Source of the DNA: Pyrenophora tritici-repentis | Lineage: Eukaryota; Ascomycota; Dothideomycetes; Pleosporales; Pleosporaceae | Assembly (NCBI RefSeq): GCF_003171515.1 | Contig: NC_089390.1 | Location: 7,440,001 to 7,504,000, forward strand | DNA: 64,000 nucleotides | Reading direction: 5' to 3' | Part shown: piece after piece, positions 11,982 through 23,168 of the stretch | Layout: every line of letters begins with the position of its first letter | How positions within the stretch are numbered: the first letter of the stretch is position 1 | Program-made: the position numbers and the translations under genes | Notes under the pieces: generated by a model | Seen by the model: the letters and a program-made list of their open reading frames with translations, nothing else | The model's database searches: none | Told to the model about the DNA's origin: nothing

Positions 11982-13007
11982 CTACTCTTTCTTCTCCGCT
12001 GACCTCTCTCCAAGCTCTACGTCTGTATTCTCCCAGTAGTGGCTAAGGTCTCCAACAGGAAGAGAGCATGACCATCGCATCTCCGCCGCCAATATCACGA
12101 CGAACATGTACCATCCAAGCACGGCTACTACGAATATCAGTGCACCACCAGCCTGAATCTTTTAACATTGATCCACTCGTAGTCAGTCTCACAACATACC
12201 TTTTGCAGTTTTAACGCTTTAGAAAACTTCCCGTCACTTAGAGCCCAATATGCGCCACTCAATATCCAGACCCCTATTGTCACAAACCCAAATATTCCCG
12301 CAAGAACCACGTTGATCCGGATTGCAAACATAAAAAAGGTACCGAGAGCGAAGCCCCAGACCAGCAGATACAACGCAATGGTCGCGTTCATCGCTTCACT
12401 GACGGCGCCTTCTGCAGCATTTCCGGCAGACGAGTAAGATGCTGCGAGGCCGAGTGTCGGGAGTTGGAGCATGCCGAAGGAAAGCCAGAAGACACTGAAG
12501 AGACCGCAGACGAGCATGAAAAATGTTTGCGCTTGAATCCAGAGAAAGATGGTGCTGAGGAGTAGGAGAACTGGTCCAGTGAAGAAGAAAATACCGCTGG
12601 TGACTTGTCAGTACATGTTTACAAACGTCCAAATTCGATTTACAACCAAAGAGTTCAGGAATGACTTACACGACGGCTTGGAGTCCATTTGCACCACCCC
12701 ATCCCATCAGTACCATGGAGAAGGTAAAGGTTGAAATCACAAATCTGTCAGAATTCTTAGAATCACGTCAGTAGACTCTTTGATATGGAACATACCCTAA
12801 GAAGCCGAGAGGCGCAGCATTCGCAAATCTGGTGGCATTCTGACTTGCACGCGGTGTCTTTGGCGACAAGTACAGTTTCTCAAACTGCTCCGGAGTAAGA
12901 GAGATGGTAGTGGTTGCATGCCCGAGGTGCGCTTCTTTTTCGATGCGATCCGAGGCGCTGCTATTGGAATGAGGTACTGACATCGCCCTTACAGTACTCG
13001 TTGCCAT
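11982..13007 (-). CDS. GPR1/FUN34/YaaH family acetate transporter
   Basis: Acetate/succinate permease family, related to yeast Ady2 and Aspergillus AcpA. Four minus-strand exons, 13007-12796, 12744-12670, 12596-12200 and 12158-11982, give 286 residues. The first exon carries the cytosolic N-terminus and ANAAPLGFLG, the family's NPAPLGL-type motif in altered form. The later exons give six hydrophobic helices, including FVISTFTFSMVLMGWGGANG, GIFFFTGPVLLLLSTIFLWI and FGMLQLPTLGLAASYSSAGN. The second FGxLxLP-type motif is intact. The end is WYMFVVILAAEMRW then LGERSAEKKE. I use the ATG at 13007; a TTG four codons upstream is not credible in a fungus. The intron phases add up exactly. Confidence 0.87.
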
Positions 13008-13861
13008 GTTGACTGCCAATGTTTAGGGGTAATCGTATCCATAAGCTAGATTACCAAGGCCGGGCAGTTAAGTTATACGTGTAGTCCACCTGTCATTGAA
13101 CGGGTTCCGTGTTTCCGTGCTCCGGACGGTGGAGTTACTCGTCCGCTGCGTCCCATCTCCCCGACAGACAATAGAAAGAGACCCCCGTGCCGGGATTCTG
13201 CGGTCTACCATTCCTCCCTGTTATTCGCTGACATCCCCTCTTCTCGTGTGATTGGTTGGATATATAGCGTGTATGACATGTTGCGCCCGGTAAGCCGCCG
13301 TTTTGCCAAGAGCTGGCGTAGCGACTTTCATCGACTACGAGCTTACCTCTGGAGTTGGTGGTGGAGGTCGGCCCTTCCCCGCTCGTTCTCTTCATACCTG
13401 GTTAGCTGTTCGTTCTCAACAACGAGGTGAGTGGTCAGCTCTTCGTACCGTCCTGTGCCCCATGTCTTGGGTAGAGTTCACATATTTCCGCGATGACCGG
13501 GAACGGGCTTGGTAGCAGGGATACGACGGGAGAATCGTCTTGACTTGTTGAAGCCGATTGCTGACTTTGTGAAGTGGTGTTCGGAAGATATGTATACACC
13601 GGATAATTTCATGGGTCGTTAATAACCCGATACAAATTGGGAATAGGTGTTGGGTTGAAAGAGAGGGTAGAGTAAGTCAGCGCGTGATGGAAATTGATAA
13701 TGATCGAGTGTGCCTGTCAGAAGCGTCACTCTAATCTAGAACACGGCATGAATGCTGTATTTATCTTCTCTATGTTGCAGCACGCAATCGGGTGTCTTTT
13801 CTGCTACGATCCGACCCGCCAGAGATACTGGCTCCATGTAGATAAGCGATGAACCATGACA
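13008..13861. other. Intergenic between acetate transporter and laccase
   Basis: 854 bases holding the acetate transporter promoter and the laccase 3' region. Several 60-85 codon ORFs overlap in different frames without recognisable protein content. I see no gene or repeat. Confidence 0.5.
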
Positions 13862-15690
13862 TCAGAGCCCGGAGTCACTCTGACCCCATACATCCTCACT
13901 TCCACCTCTCCACTCGTTCCAGTTCTTGCAGGTCCTGTACCATTCTGAGCTTGGATCAGGGAACTTGATCTGTTGCTCGTGCTCTAAGATTTGAACACTG
14001 AAGCCCATGCCTACGTGAGTTGACTATCAAATGTCAGTGAAGGATTCATAAATACGAAGGGCTAGCTTACAATGTGACAGTGCATCAACCAAACACCTGG
14101 ATTATCCGCGGGGTAAGCTATCGCGAGCCACCCGCTTGCTGGAAGTATTGCAACATCTCGACGGGTCGGATTCATGAATTTCAACTGGCCAAAATCACGC
14201 TCAGGGTCGAATTGACCCTTACCTTTGCCTAGCAGAAAAAAGTCGTGGCCATGGGGATGAATGGGATGGTCAATAGGGATGGCATGAGGATCCTGCTGAA
14301 TGATCCAGTAAACCATCTTGGAGGGCAATGGCACTCTAACAACATTGTATGACTTAGGAATATTGATTCCCTTAGCGATATAATCGAAAGTTGGATGCCC
14401 ATGATCAACCGCCATAGAGGTACCGTTGATGGTCCAAAGCAAAGTGTTGTGATTCGCCTTGACTGGACCAAACATTACAGGGAGATCCTTCGCCTGGGAC
14501 TGAAAGGTACGGCTTTCGACATCAATGGGGACTTTGGGAGTGGTAATCGGATCGCCACATTCTGTGAAAGGAATGCTTTCAGCAGTCGAGGTGGGGTCGG
14601 CGACAGGCTGGCCTTGGTAGTTGAAGATGGCACGCCCTTCACGTGCGCTACTAGAGCTACAGAGCGAGTTGGCCTGAGCCCGGAACCAGTAATTGCTGGC
14701 GAGCTGATCCGCAGTAATGACTACATCGTAGCGCTGACCAATAGCTATTTGTAGGTGAGTGGTCCGATAAGGCTCGATGGCCACAAAGTCGTTTGCGATG
14801 ACAAGAAACGGATGTCCGTCTAAGCTGACGATCATGTTCGCGTCTGACGCGGTATTGACCAGTCGAAGACGATATTTCTTGCCCTTTTCTATCGTGACCC
14901 TGTTCCAGGCGCCGCCGCCCTGAGCATTCTTAGCCGTACCATTGACCAAGATGTTGTCCGCGAAGGGAGGCAGCAAATTCTTCTGTCCATTCTGCATAGC
15001 TATCGCGGATGTTTGGAATGCTGTCGTGTAAAACCAATCTGAGATTGGCATCACTCCAAGGTCCACATCATAGTCGGCCGTGGCTGGTCCGTTAATCTGA
15101 ATGGTTCCAACAAGGCCGTCTGCCATTTGTGCTCCAAAATGAGAGTGGAACCAAGTCGTTCCGTACTCAGTACATGTAAACTCATAGGTCTTCGAGTCGC
15201 CTGGAGCCAAAGCACATTCGGTAATGCCATTAACACCATCATTGAGGTTGTTGTTCAACATGCGGAGACCGTGCCAGTGGATTGATGTGCCATTTGACTG
15301 AAGCTCGTTATGAACGGTAACTCTGATAGTATCCCCCCAGTTGGCAACAATCGTTGGAGGTCTAATTTGCCCATTGATTAAAATGCAGACTCTAGGGTTT
15401 GAGCCATCGGGGCTACAAGTGGTGTTTTGGATGTGGAAGTCGTAGTTGCGAATAACTCCCGTCTTGGGCCACGAAGTGGTCGTATCGGTCTCGGCCGTAA
15501 ACCCAGGTGTCCAGCATTGCCTAGTACCAGGAGTGTTCCCATGCTTTGCACAAAATGCTGATAATTTACTTGTGCCACGGCTGTCTAGTCTTGGTATCAA
15601 CTCGGTGTTTTCAGCTGGAAGTGCTGCTGCATTGGCAAATAAGCTGGCGAGCCCGAAAAGGACGACGCCAAAAACGAGTGTAGATTTCAT
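13862..15690 (-). CDS. Secreted laccase (ascomycete multicopper oxidase)
   Basis: Oxidises phenolics (pigment precursors, lignin-type or plant phenols) with reduction of O2 to water. Exons 15690-14071 and 14023-13862 give 593 residues. A signal peptide covers about residues 1-22 (MKSTLVFGVVLFGLASLFA). All four copper-ligand blocks are visible: HWHG at 138-141, WFHSHF at 180-185, HPIHPHGHDFF from 475 and HCHISTH at 537-543. The last is created by splicing GTAAGC...GATAG; the more distal AG would lose its final histidine. The C-terminus is DSGL, the known ascomycete laccase plug. The start is the ATG at 15690; upstream in-frame codons reach only a TTG. The N-terminal region has a likely propeptide up to about residue 45. 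Divergent from the nucleoside hydrolase, 1.57 kb apart. Confidence 0.95.
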
Positions 15691-17259
15691 CCCAGCCGGT
15701 CGCGAAGATAGGGACGAGTGTCGTTTTATGCGATTCAATTAAACATTAAAAAGGACTTGAAGTGGTGATTTCCAGAGGGATCATTAGCGAGTGGACGCGA
15801 AACCTCTGCTCTGCAACGATGAAGCAATATTGGATCGTCGTCTTATAATAGCTCTCGTGGAATCTAATTTCTCTTTTCGATGTCTACAGCCAGTAAACAA
15901 TCGGTGGATCCATCTGATTCCAGGGTGGATGCATGTCACGACACTACCAGGCGCGGTACGAGCCAAAGTTTGTCGCTTGTTCTCGAATGAGGATCATCTA
16001 ATGATGATATACGAGTAAGGTTGATGGCGCTTTGACGCTCGGAGGTCGTATTCTCGAAGATGTGCCGCATGGAAGCTGTGACGGGCTCGCCATGATGAGT
16101 ATGGCTACCCAATACACACCGATACAGACGTTGACCGCGTGACTTCGAAATCAAAGCCATACTAATGTGTCTCTCATGACTATTTATGACCTACCTGGGA
16201 AGCCAGAGTCGATGTGTGATGGAACGAGACAGAAAGGTGTGCTTGGCTAGACAACGCCAGGAACGAGGGGGCATGCTCGCTCATGCTAGTAATACGGAGT
16301 CTGGGCATACTTACTCACTCGTCAAGTCTACCAGACGCGAAATTCATTTTCCAGGCTACCGGTATGCTTAAAGCCAGAAGTATCTATAATCGACCGCGAC
16401 GTAGTCGTTGGGATAAGCATCGCTAACCGATGAGCAGATGTGCACTGCGGAAACACAGTTACATCTCTTCTCAGACGTGCCTGCATAACTCTACGGAAGT
16501 CATCTCGTCATCGTATTGATAGACGCGGCGGACTCGGTCGGAAAACCATGGAACGAGGCGGATGTCTCCCTGCTGCTGGAGTCGGGATCGTAGGTAAGCA
16601 GTCGATCGAGCTAGTTACCTAGGGGTCCCGGCATCAGTCATCGACCTCTGCCAGCGGTCAGCGCACAGTATGATCACGAATAAATGCAATAACAGGCACA
16701 ATAGAAGCTTAGATTAGAGCTGCCGGTCCGACACTTCTCCTCTCCCGATGGACTTGTGGTGGGTGAGAAGTCTTTTGCAGCGGCGTTCGTCCTAGCGCGC
16801 TTCGCTGCGGGACCATCGTCATGACCTCCGTGGATCAGCACGACGACGGCGCTCACCTTGACGGCAATTTCCATCATTTGCTCCAGCGGAGATCGACTCC
16901 AAGGATTCACACTCCCTTCCCCATCCTCCTTTGCGCGATGCAGCGTTTTTCTATTGACAGAGCTTGACAGGGACAAGCCTTATCGCACAAGTACACCACC
17001 AATGTCGGACGTTCGTGATTTCCATAGCATATCACGACATGCTATTTGCTCCTCATCATGCGCTCGAGTAGAAGCTACTACTCTGGGATCGCCGTCAATG
17101 TCCGTAGCACCGCATGAGCGGGGGAGCCTTATCAAAGGCCCACATGTCGGCTTCTTTTGCTCAAAGCACGCTACTTGCTAAGTACCAATATATACCAATG
17201 GCCTCGCTATATCGAGTGTTTTAAGTCTCTGCATCCCTCTGCACAATTGATACTGTACA
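15691..17259. other. Long divergent intergenic region, laccase / nucleoside hydrolase
   Basis: 1,569 bases between two outward-facing genes for secreted enzymes. No ORF with recognisable protein content, no tRNA and no repeat family seen elsewhere in the window. It must contain both promoters. Confidence 0.5.
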
Positions 17260-18333
17260 ATGTTCGCCCGGGGCGCATTGACGTATGCGCTGGCAATCCT
17301 GTCTTTGTCGACCGTAGTTGAGCCGACTTCCCGACCAGATGTCAAAAATCTAATTGTAGACACCGACCTTTTCGATGCGATTGAGTATGTATACATTAAC
17401 TACTCTGCGGTAACGAAGCTGACTCAGATTAGTGATACAGCGGCGCTGCTTCTTGCATGCACGCTCCCAAACGCAAATCTTCTAGCCGTAAACGTCAACG
17501 TCAATTCAACATATACCGCGCTCGCTGCATCTGCTATCGTGAACCATTATGGTTATAGCACCGTTCCGATTGGGTTACCGCGGCCGTTCACCAACAAAAC
17601 CTCCTCTGAGCCATTTGGAGGCGAATATGACACCAAGGTAGCGGCAGGGTGGTCGGGCGGTTCGGTGCCTTGGGGACATATAAATAACACATGGGACCCA
17701 GTAGAGCTATATCGCAAGACGTTAGCCGAAGCGCAGAACAACAGCGTAACCATTGTATCCATCGGATTCATGGGGTCCATTTCTGGTCTTCTCAATACGA
17801 CTGCAGACAAGTATTCAGCCTTGGACGGATACGGTCTTGTGAAAGCAAAGGTCAAGGAGCTAGTGGTCATGGGTGGCGGGTATCTACCGGAGTACTCTCT
17901 TGACCAGGAGTACAATTTTGCGCAACAGGATGCACCGCACGTCGTGAACACCTGGCCCGAGTGTGTTCCTATGACATTTCTCGGTGCAGAAGTCGGCGTG
18001 GAAGTCTTTACTGGTGCTCGTCTCACCGCGTGCGGTCCACCCGATGATCCAGTCAGAGCGAGTTTTGAATGGTGGGGGGGATACAATGTCTCACAATACT
18101 CGTGGGATCATCTTACTATGGTGTACGCCGTCAGAGGGCTGGGCAACTGGTACGAATTTGGCAACAAGAACGGATATAACTATCTCTATCCCAACGGGAC
18201 CAATATCTGGGTGGAAGACAAACGCAGGACCAATCAGCACTATCTGCAGCTGAAGATCTCGAATGTGACAGTAGCGAAAGAGATGGATAATCTATTACTG
18301 CGGGGCGCTTGGACCCATGCCAAACTGGATTGA
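17260..18333 (+). CDS. Secreted inosine-uridine-preferring nucleoside hydrolase
   Basis: Hydrolyses the N-glycosidic bond of nucleosides, giving ribose and a free base. An N-terminal signal peptide (MFARGALTYALAILSLSTVV) suggests an extracellular scavenging or host-interaction role. I favour splicing a 48-base intron at 17385-17432 (GTATGT...TTAG), giving 341 residues. It converts the active-site region to VDTDLFDAIDDTAALLLA, which fits the family calcium-site pattern DxDxxxDxDD. The intron has no stop and is a multiple of three, so retained RNA would also be translatable (357 residues) but with 16 residues in the active-site loop. Other family blocks are IVSIGFMGSISGLL and LVVMGGGY. Many NxS/T sites fit secretion. 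Confidence 0.88.
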   Translation: MFARGALTYALAILSLSTVVEPTSRPDVKNLIVDTDLFDAIEYVYINYSAVTKLTQISDTAALLLACTLPNANLLAVNVNVNSTYTALAASAIVNHYGYSTVPIGLPRPFTNKTSSEPFGGEYDTKVAAGWSGGSVPWGHINNTWDPVELYRKTLAEAQNNSVTIVSIGFMGSISGLLNTTADKYSALDGYGLVKAKVKELVVMGGGYLPEYSLDQEYNFAQQDAPHVVNTWPECVPMTFLGAEVGVEVFTGARLTACGPPDDPVRASFEWWGGYNVSQYSWDHLTMVYAVRGLGNWYEFGNKNGYNYLYPNGTNIWVEDKRRTNQHYLQLKISNVTVAKEMDNLLLRGAWTHAKLD

Positions 18334-18585
18334 AGCCTTTCACTAAAAGAGGAGGGGTTTCCAAACTCGAACCCCCCTGTCGTGAATACCGACGCATGCA
18401 TTGGAGGGTCGGTGTCTGGGCTTTTTCAGGGCCAGTGTGGTCGCTCGGAGTATATTCCTAGACAACGCAATCAACGCTTACATGATCACGCTCAACCATG
18501 GAATAACGTTTTTGCCCCTTACTGACACGAAGTCTCGCCGTGGTGAATTTTACTACACCGACTGAGGGGGATGCTGACAACTGCG

Positions 18586-18600
18586 TCTAGACTGAGGTGT
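18586..18600. repeat. LINE target-site duplication, left copy
   Basis: TCTAGACTGAGGTGT, identical to 20177-20191. It abuts the hexanucleotide 3' tail of the element. Confidence 0.85.
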
Positions 18601-19023
18601 TGATGTTGATGTTGATTATGGTTTAACGCCCTATCTGTAACCTCCCATAGGGTATTCGGGCGGGTCCCGCCGTGGTCTTATAGTGCTGTCGCACTTGCCT
18701 CGTGGAACCTATTCCTAGGTGTTTTGTATCTAAGGGGAGTGATGTCCTGCCTATATACATGTTCGTGAAAAGGACTCCCGCCATTTGAAGCCGTTTTCCT
18801 ACAATATTCTAGTATTTCGTGGCTTGCGCCTTTGATCGATGCAGTACAATGACTGCTTTTTTAGAGAGAGAAACGAAAAAGTAACAAGAGGCAGTTTGAG
18901 ATATAATGAAAAGTTTGAAAGAGAGCGTGTGGGTTGTGGCATCTATGCGGCGTTCTGCCGCGAATCCTACACTGAATAATGCCAAGGAATTCAGCGGGTC
19001 TTTGTGAAATTCAAAAATAGAAA

Positions 19024-20176
19024 TCACTCGTTATAGAAGGAGTTCGTTACCTTAACGAAGGTCTCGAACTCTTGTGGCTGGTCTATTAATTGCGCGAGGT
19101 ACGCTAGGCCTTCCTGTCTTGTGCGAGGGGGCACGATGGGGCGTAGAGGCCACTTCTTGAAGTGTGTTGTGGCTCTCTTGCAGAACACTAGGTGTTCTGG
19201 CGTCTTGGGCCTGCCGCATAGGCATTTCGAGGTATCCTCGTGGTTGAATTTTCGGTGGTACCATTCAAAGTCGCCATGCGTTGAGCGTATCATAAGGACT
19301 TTCGCGAGTATCCTTCGGGTAGCCATAGCGCTGCGGGCGTGCGCCTAGTATCGTATGGCAGCTGCCATTGCGTGTACCATGCTGATAGCCTACTGCTCTT
19401 ATCCTGCCACCAAGTGTCCCTTGTATGTTCGAGGAGGCGGCGGCCTACTGTTCGTATACCGGATCTTGTGGGGGAGGCGGCCATGCCGTATGGCTGGTGC
19501 GGGTCTTTGGCCTCGCTGTCAGCCAGCTGGTCGGCGAGCTCGTTTCCAACAATCTTCATGTGTCCCGGCGCCCACCGCGTTTTCACGTTGTAGGCCTCCA
19601 TAGCTCCATGGATTTGGAGGAACGCCCATTGGGAGGAGGTAGGGGCGGTTCCGCGTATGCCCCATATTACCGAAGTGCTGTCTATGCAAAGTACGATCTC
19701 CCTCTGGCTAGGCAGTGAGAGTTGTAGTGCGTGTTTGAGTCCTCTGCACGCGCCTATAGCCTCCGCATCGAAGACGTGGCTAAGGGCATTTAGTGAGCCT
19801 TGTCCAGTCGCCACGGCGGCCTGGCCCTGGTATATAGCGTACCCGTAAGTGACCACCCTTGTACCGTTGATTTGTTGTTCAGACCCGTCTGAGAAGACAG
19901 TGATTGTCTCTTGTCCAAGAGACTCCCACCAGATGGTGAAATTCTGGGCAGCAATGTCCTTTCCTTGCCCTTGCGTTGGATCCTGCCTCGACCCGTCTGA
20001 AAAGTGAGGGCTGGCTAGGACGTTTCGGGGTGTGGCGGGTAGCAGTTGTGCTACGCGCTGAACCTTCGATCTTGGTATCCGTCGGTTGCCCGCTGCGCGT
20101 CCTCGTATGACTAGTGGCAGTGTAGTTCTATTAGTAAGTGGGTGCTTGTCGTCTATTGTGCGTAGGTGAACTGCAA
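19024..20176 (-). pseudogene. LINE ORF2 C-terminal remnant (RNase H, zinc-knuckle-like)
   Basis: The reading frame upstream of 19,290 encodes an RNase H domain: TVFSDGSEQ (first Asp), HVFDAEAIGA (Glu), VLCIDSTSVIWG (second Asp) and GHMKIVGNELADQLAD (last Asp region). A second frame, 19326-19024, continues with RRILAKVLMIRSTHGDFEWY and a Cys/His cluster CLCGRPKTPEHLVFC, ending SFYNE. The two parts are joined by a single frameshift near 19,325-19,340, so the copy is dead. There is no 5' part. This domain order (RNase H then CCHC-like) is typical of fungal Tad/I-like LINEs. Confidence 0.82.
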
Positions 20177-20191
20177 TCTAGACTGAGGTGT
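20177..20191. repeat. LINE target-site duplication, right copy
   Basis: TCTAGACTGAGGTGT, identical to 18586-18600. It lies next to the truncated 5' end of the element. Confidence 0.85.
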
Positions 20192-20971
20192 GACGACACA
20201 CGTGGCTGCACAAGCTACCAACTCACCGGTATTTTCCGCGCGAATTGCACACAATTAGCTGCCCTCTTGCTTGTGAAATCATGGCTATTGATTCTGCGTT
20301 GAAGTCCATCCGCCAGTTGATACTGGGATCAAGAGCGGATCTCGATGCCGAACGTTGAAAGGCGGATGCCATTTGCGGCAAGGATGCTCATTGCCAAGTA
20401 GTGTTTCCGCTTGACGCCAAGATCTTCCAGCATTGTCGTCGACCATCACAACACCGGTCCTTGGAGAATTTACCGGAGTATACACGATTGGTTGGGATTT
20501 GATTATGTGATTAGGCAGGCAACAAACTGAATACATACGCCTTCTTGGCTGTCACCAAGCCACTGCCGCACTCCGCTGCCAAGTGCACACCCAGCTTCCG
20601 CCGAGAAGCCAAAACCCGCAATGACATAGTCCCAGAAACAACTGCTCCACGAAATCGAAACAACATGTCTTGGTAAGGGTGCCTCATAGCCTGATACCGA
20701 TGTATGGTTACATGCGCCAACATGTTGGATGGTTGCATGGTGATAGTGCGGAGTAGCTATGGGGAATCCTGCTCTGGTGCAGTACTGGCCCACTGTTTCG
20801 TGGAGGGAAAGGTGGGCGTGAACTGTGCCCCATGATCCATTTATTTAACAGGAGCTGTCATGGCTCGCTGGCGTTGCGTGGTCTTCCTTTTATCCCATCC
20901 ACTTTGCCATCTGCAATCTTCCTCTGGGCTGGGTCTTCCCCATACACAAGACATTCAACCCAGTCGTCACA
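20192..20971. other. Intergenic, promoter side of the sugar transporter
   Basis: 780 bases between the LINE insertion and the sugar transporter start. A minus-strand ORF of 96 codons (20503-20793) has no recognisable content and I do not call it. An A/T-rich TTTATTTAA stretch at about 20,840 is a possible core promoter. Confidence 0.45.
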
Positions 20972-23168
20972 ATGTCTCGCCGCAAGCCAGACATAGAGGC
21001 CACAGAGCCTGCATCTTCTTCAATCAGCAGTAAATCCGATTTCGGCACTGCGCAACACCATGAACGCAGGGGTAGTCATCCTCGGCAAGCCTCCGTCGCT
21101 GCAAAGCTCCGTAATCCTTTGGCCGGCCTGAGTGAAGAACAAGTCATTGCCGACGTCGACGCTTGGTGTGTAGAAAAGGGTCTACAAGAGCACCAGGACG
21201 CCTTTCGGAAAGGTGCACTGATTGCCCGTGTGGGCCAGCGCGACGACGGCTTCGAATATGTCAGTCAACTATCCACGGAAGAGAAGGATCTGCTCAGGTA
21301 TGAAGTCAACCATCGATGGTCACAGCCCTTCATGTTGTACTTTTTGGTCGTTCTCTGCGCTGGCTCTGCCATTGTGCAAGGCATGGACCAGACGGCAGTA
21401 AACGGTGCTCAGGTCAGTTGATCCCTACCCTTACCCAGACCAAGGCTGTCTGAAAACTAACATCTTCAGGAATTCTATTTCCAAGAATTCAACATTGGAG
21501 AAGACCAGGTATGGCTTCGCGGCCTACTCAATGGCGCACCATACCTCTGTTCCTGTCTGATCGGTTGCTGGTCGAATGCACCACTCAACAAGTACTTTGG
21601 TCGTCGAGGCACCATCTTCATTTCGTGCATCATCTCATTCATTACTGGAATATGGATGGCAGCCGCGGATAGCTGTAAGTGACATCACTACAAGTTGTAT
21701 TGGGGTCACAAACTGACGCTTTGACTAGGGCCAAACCTCCTCGTTGCTCGATTCATGCTTGGCTTTGCGGTCGGTGCAAAGTCGTCGACGACACCCGTCT
21801 ACGCGGCGGAATCTGCACCGAAGACTATTCGTGGAGCCCTGACAATGATGTGGCAGATGTGGACGGCATTTGGCATCATGCTTGGTTTTATCGTGTCAGT
21901 CGCTTTTCAGAATGTCACCATTATTGGAGGGCAGTACTCGCCGTGGAGATGGATGTTGGCCAGTACCAGTATCCCTCCGATGGTTGTTTGTGTCCAAGTC
22001 TATTTCTGCCCGGAATCGCCCCGCTGTGAGTAAACATTATATGCTGTGACTCTGTTTATACTAATGCCATGTCAGGGTACATGGAGAAAGGCAAGTTCGA
22101 CAAAGCCTTCAAAGCTCTTTGCAGACTTCGCAGGCACAAGATGCAAGCTGCACGCGACATGTACTATGCATATAAGCTCCTCGAAATCGAGGCCGCAGAG
22201 CGCGAAGGCCGCAACGCTTGGAAGGAATTCTTTACTGTCCGACGTAACCGCCGCGCTGCACAAAGCGCATTCTTTGTGATGTTTATGCAACAGTTCTGTG
22301 GGGTCAATGTGATCGCCTACTACAGTACGGCCATTTTCCGAGAAGCTGGCTTCACGCGGTCTGAAGCGTTGCTCACATCCATGGGTACTGGTATTACAAA
22401 CTTCCTCTTCGCGATCCCCGCCATCTACACGATTGACACCTTCGGCCGTCGTAACCTACTACTTACTACTTTCCCGCTCATGGGCCTTTGTTTGCTTTGG
22501 TGTGGGTTGTCCTTTTACCTGCCGATGGACCCAGAGACAAATCGACCAAGTCAGGAACGTCTTGCATCGATTGCCGCAGCTATATACACCTGTAAGTCAG
22601 GACATGTTCTGTTGCCAACAATGCACAGCGTGGTAATAACGCTGCTAACCAAAACATCACAGTCATGGCCGTATACTCGCCTGGCGAGGGCCCAGTGCCT
22701 TTTACGTACTCCGCCGAAGCATTCCCCCTGCATCTCCGCGACGTGGGTATGTCTTTCGCGACCGCGACTTGCTGGGGCTTCAACTTCATCCTTTCACTCA
22801 CCTGGCCTGCCCTTAGTGCTGCGTTCACCCCCACTGGTGCTTTCTGCTGGTACGCTGGGTGGAACTTCTTTGGATTCGTCTATGCATACTTTTTCCTGCC
22901 CGAAACCAAGGCCCTCACACTAGAAGAACTGGATACTGTGTTTGACGTCGGAAACCGTCAGTTCTCGGCCTACTACAGGAAGAAGTTGCCATGGTATATG
23001 CGAAAGCACATTTTACGCCAGAATGTGGAGCCTATGGAGCCGCTTTTCGAACTCCATGAGAAGAGTACAGGTAGGGACTATGCGAAAGAGCCTTTCGGTG
23101 GTGGAGGCGAAGCAGGCGCAGTGGGGGGTACCGAGATCGTTGAGAAGAGTGAGGTTAATAAGATGTGA
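20972..23168 (+). CDS. MFS sugar/polyol transporter
   Basis: Plasma-membrane sugar porter, closest in style to fungal polyol/myo-inositol carriers. Exons 20972-21412, 21470-21674, 21729-22025, 22076-22591 and 22663-23168 give 654 residues, with all phases consistent. A long hydrophilic N-terminus (about 130 residues) precedes the first helix FLVVLCAGSAIVQGMDQTAV. Sugar-porter signatures include NKYFGRRGTIF (loop 2-3), PVYAAESAPKTIRG, CPESPRWYMEKGKFDKAF, MQQFCGVNVIAYYS, SPGEGPVPFTYSAEAFPLHL and FFLPETKALTLEELD. The C-terminus is charged. The substrate cannot be deduced. Introns are 50-71 bases with GT-AG ends. Confidence 0.92.

Larger units (their letters stand above)
18586..20191 (-). mobile_element. 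5'-truncated LINE (RNase H-bearing) with 15-bp target-site duplication
   Basis: A non-LTR retrotransposon fragment on the minus strand, bounded by an exact 15-bp direct repeat TCTAGACTGAGGTGT at 18586-18600 and 20177-20191. Just inside the left repeat is a (TGTTGA)n run, which on the element strand is a 3' hexanucleotide tail (TCAACA)n instead of poly(A). The inner sequence holds the end of ORF2 (RNase H and a zinc-knuckle-like region). The rest of the element (endonuclease, reverse transcriptase) is missing, as expected for aborted target-primed reverse transcription. Boundaries are supported directly by the duplication. Confidence 0.85.

Noticed and set aside
13248..13515. Overlapping plus-strand ORFs between acetate transporter and laccase
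   Set aside because: Short, in two frames, no conserved content; likely chance.
13861..14070. Laccase intron ending at the distal ACGTAG acceptor
   Set aside because: That choice removes the last histidine of HCHxxxH; the nearer GATAG acceptor restores it and the DSGL end.
15691..15738. N-terminal extension of laccase from a TTG codon
   Set aside because: The extension would put 16 basic residues ahead of a clear signal peptide, and TTG is not a normal fungal start. The ATG at 15690 is used.
16858..17181. 107-codon ORF upstream of the nucleoside hydrolase
   Set aside because: No domain, no signal peptide, Ser/Arg/Cys-rich composition typical of non-coding frames.
18809..19027. 72-codon ORF after the LINE ORF2 stop
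   Set aside because: It lies in the LINE 3' untranslated region and has no similarity to ORF2 domains.
20503..20793. 96-codon minus-strand ORF upstream of the sugar transporter
   Set aside because: Cys/His/Trp scattered without a motif, no plausible start context or splice structure, and it overlaps the expected promoter.
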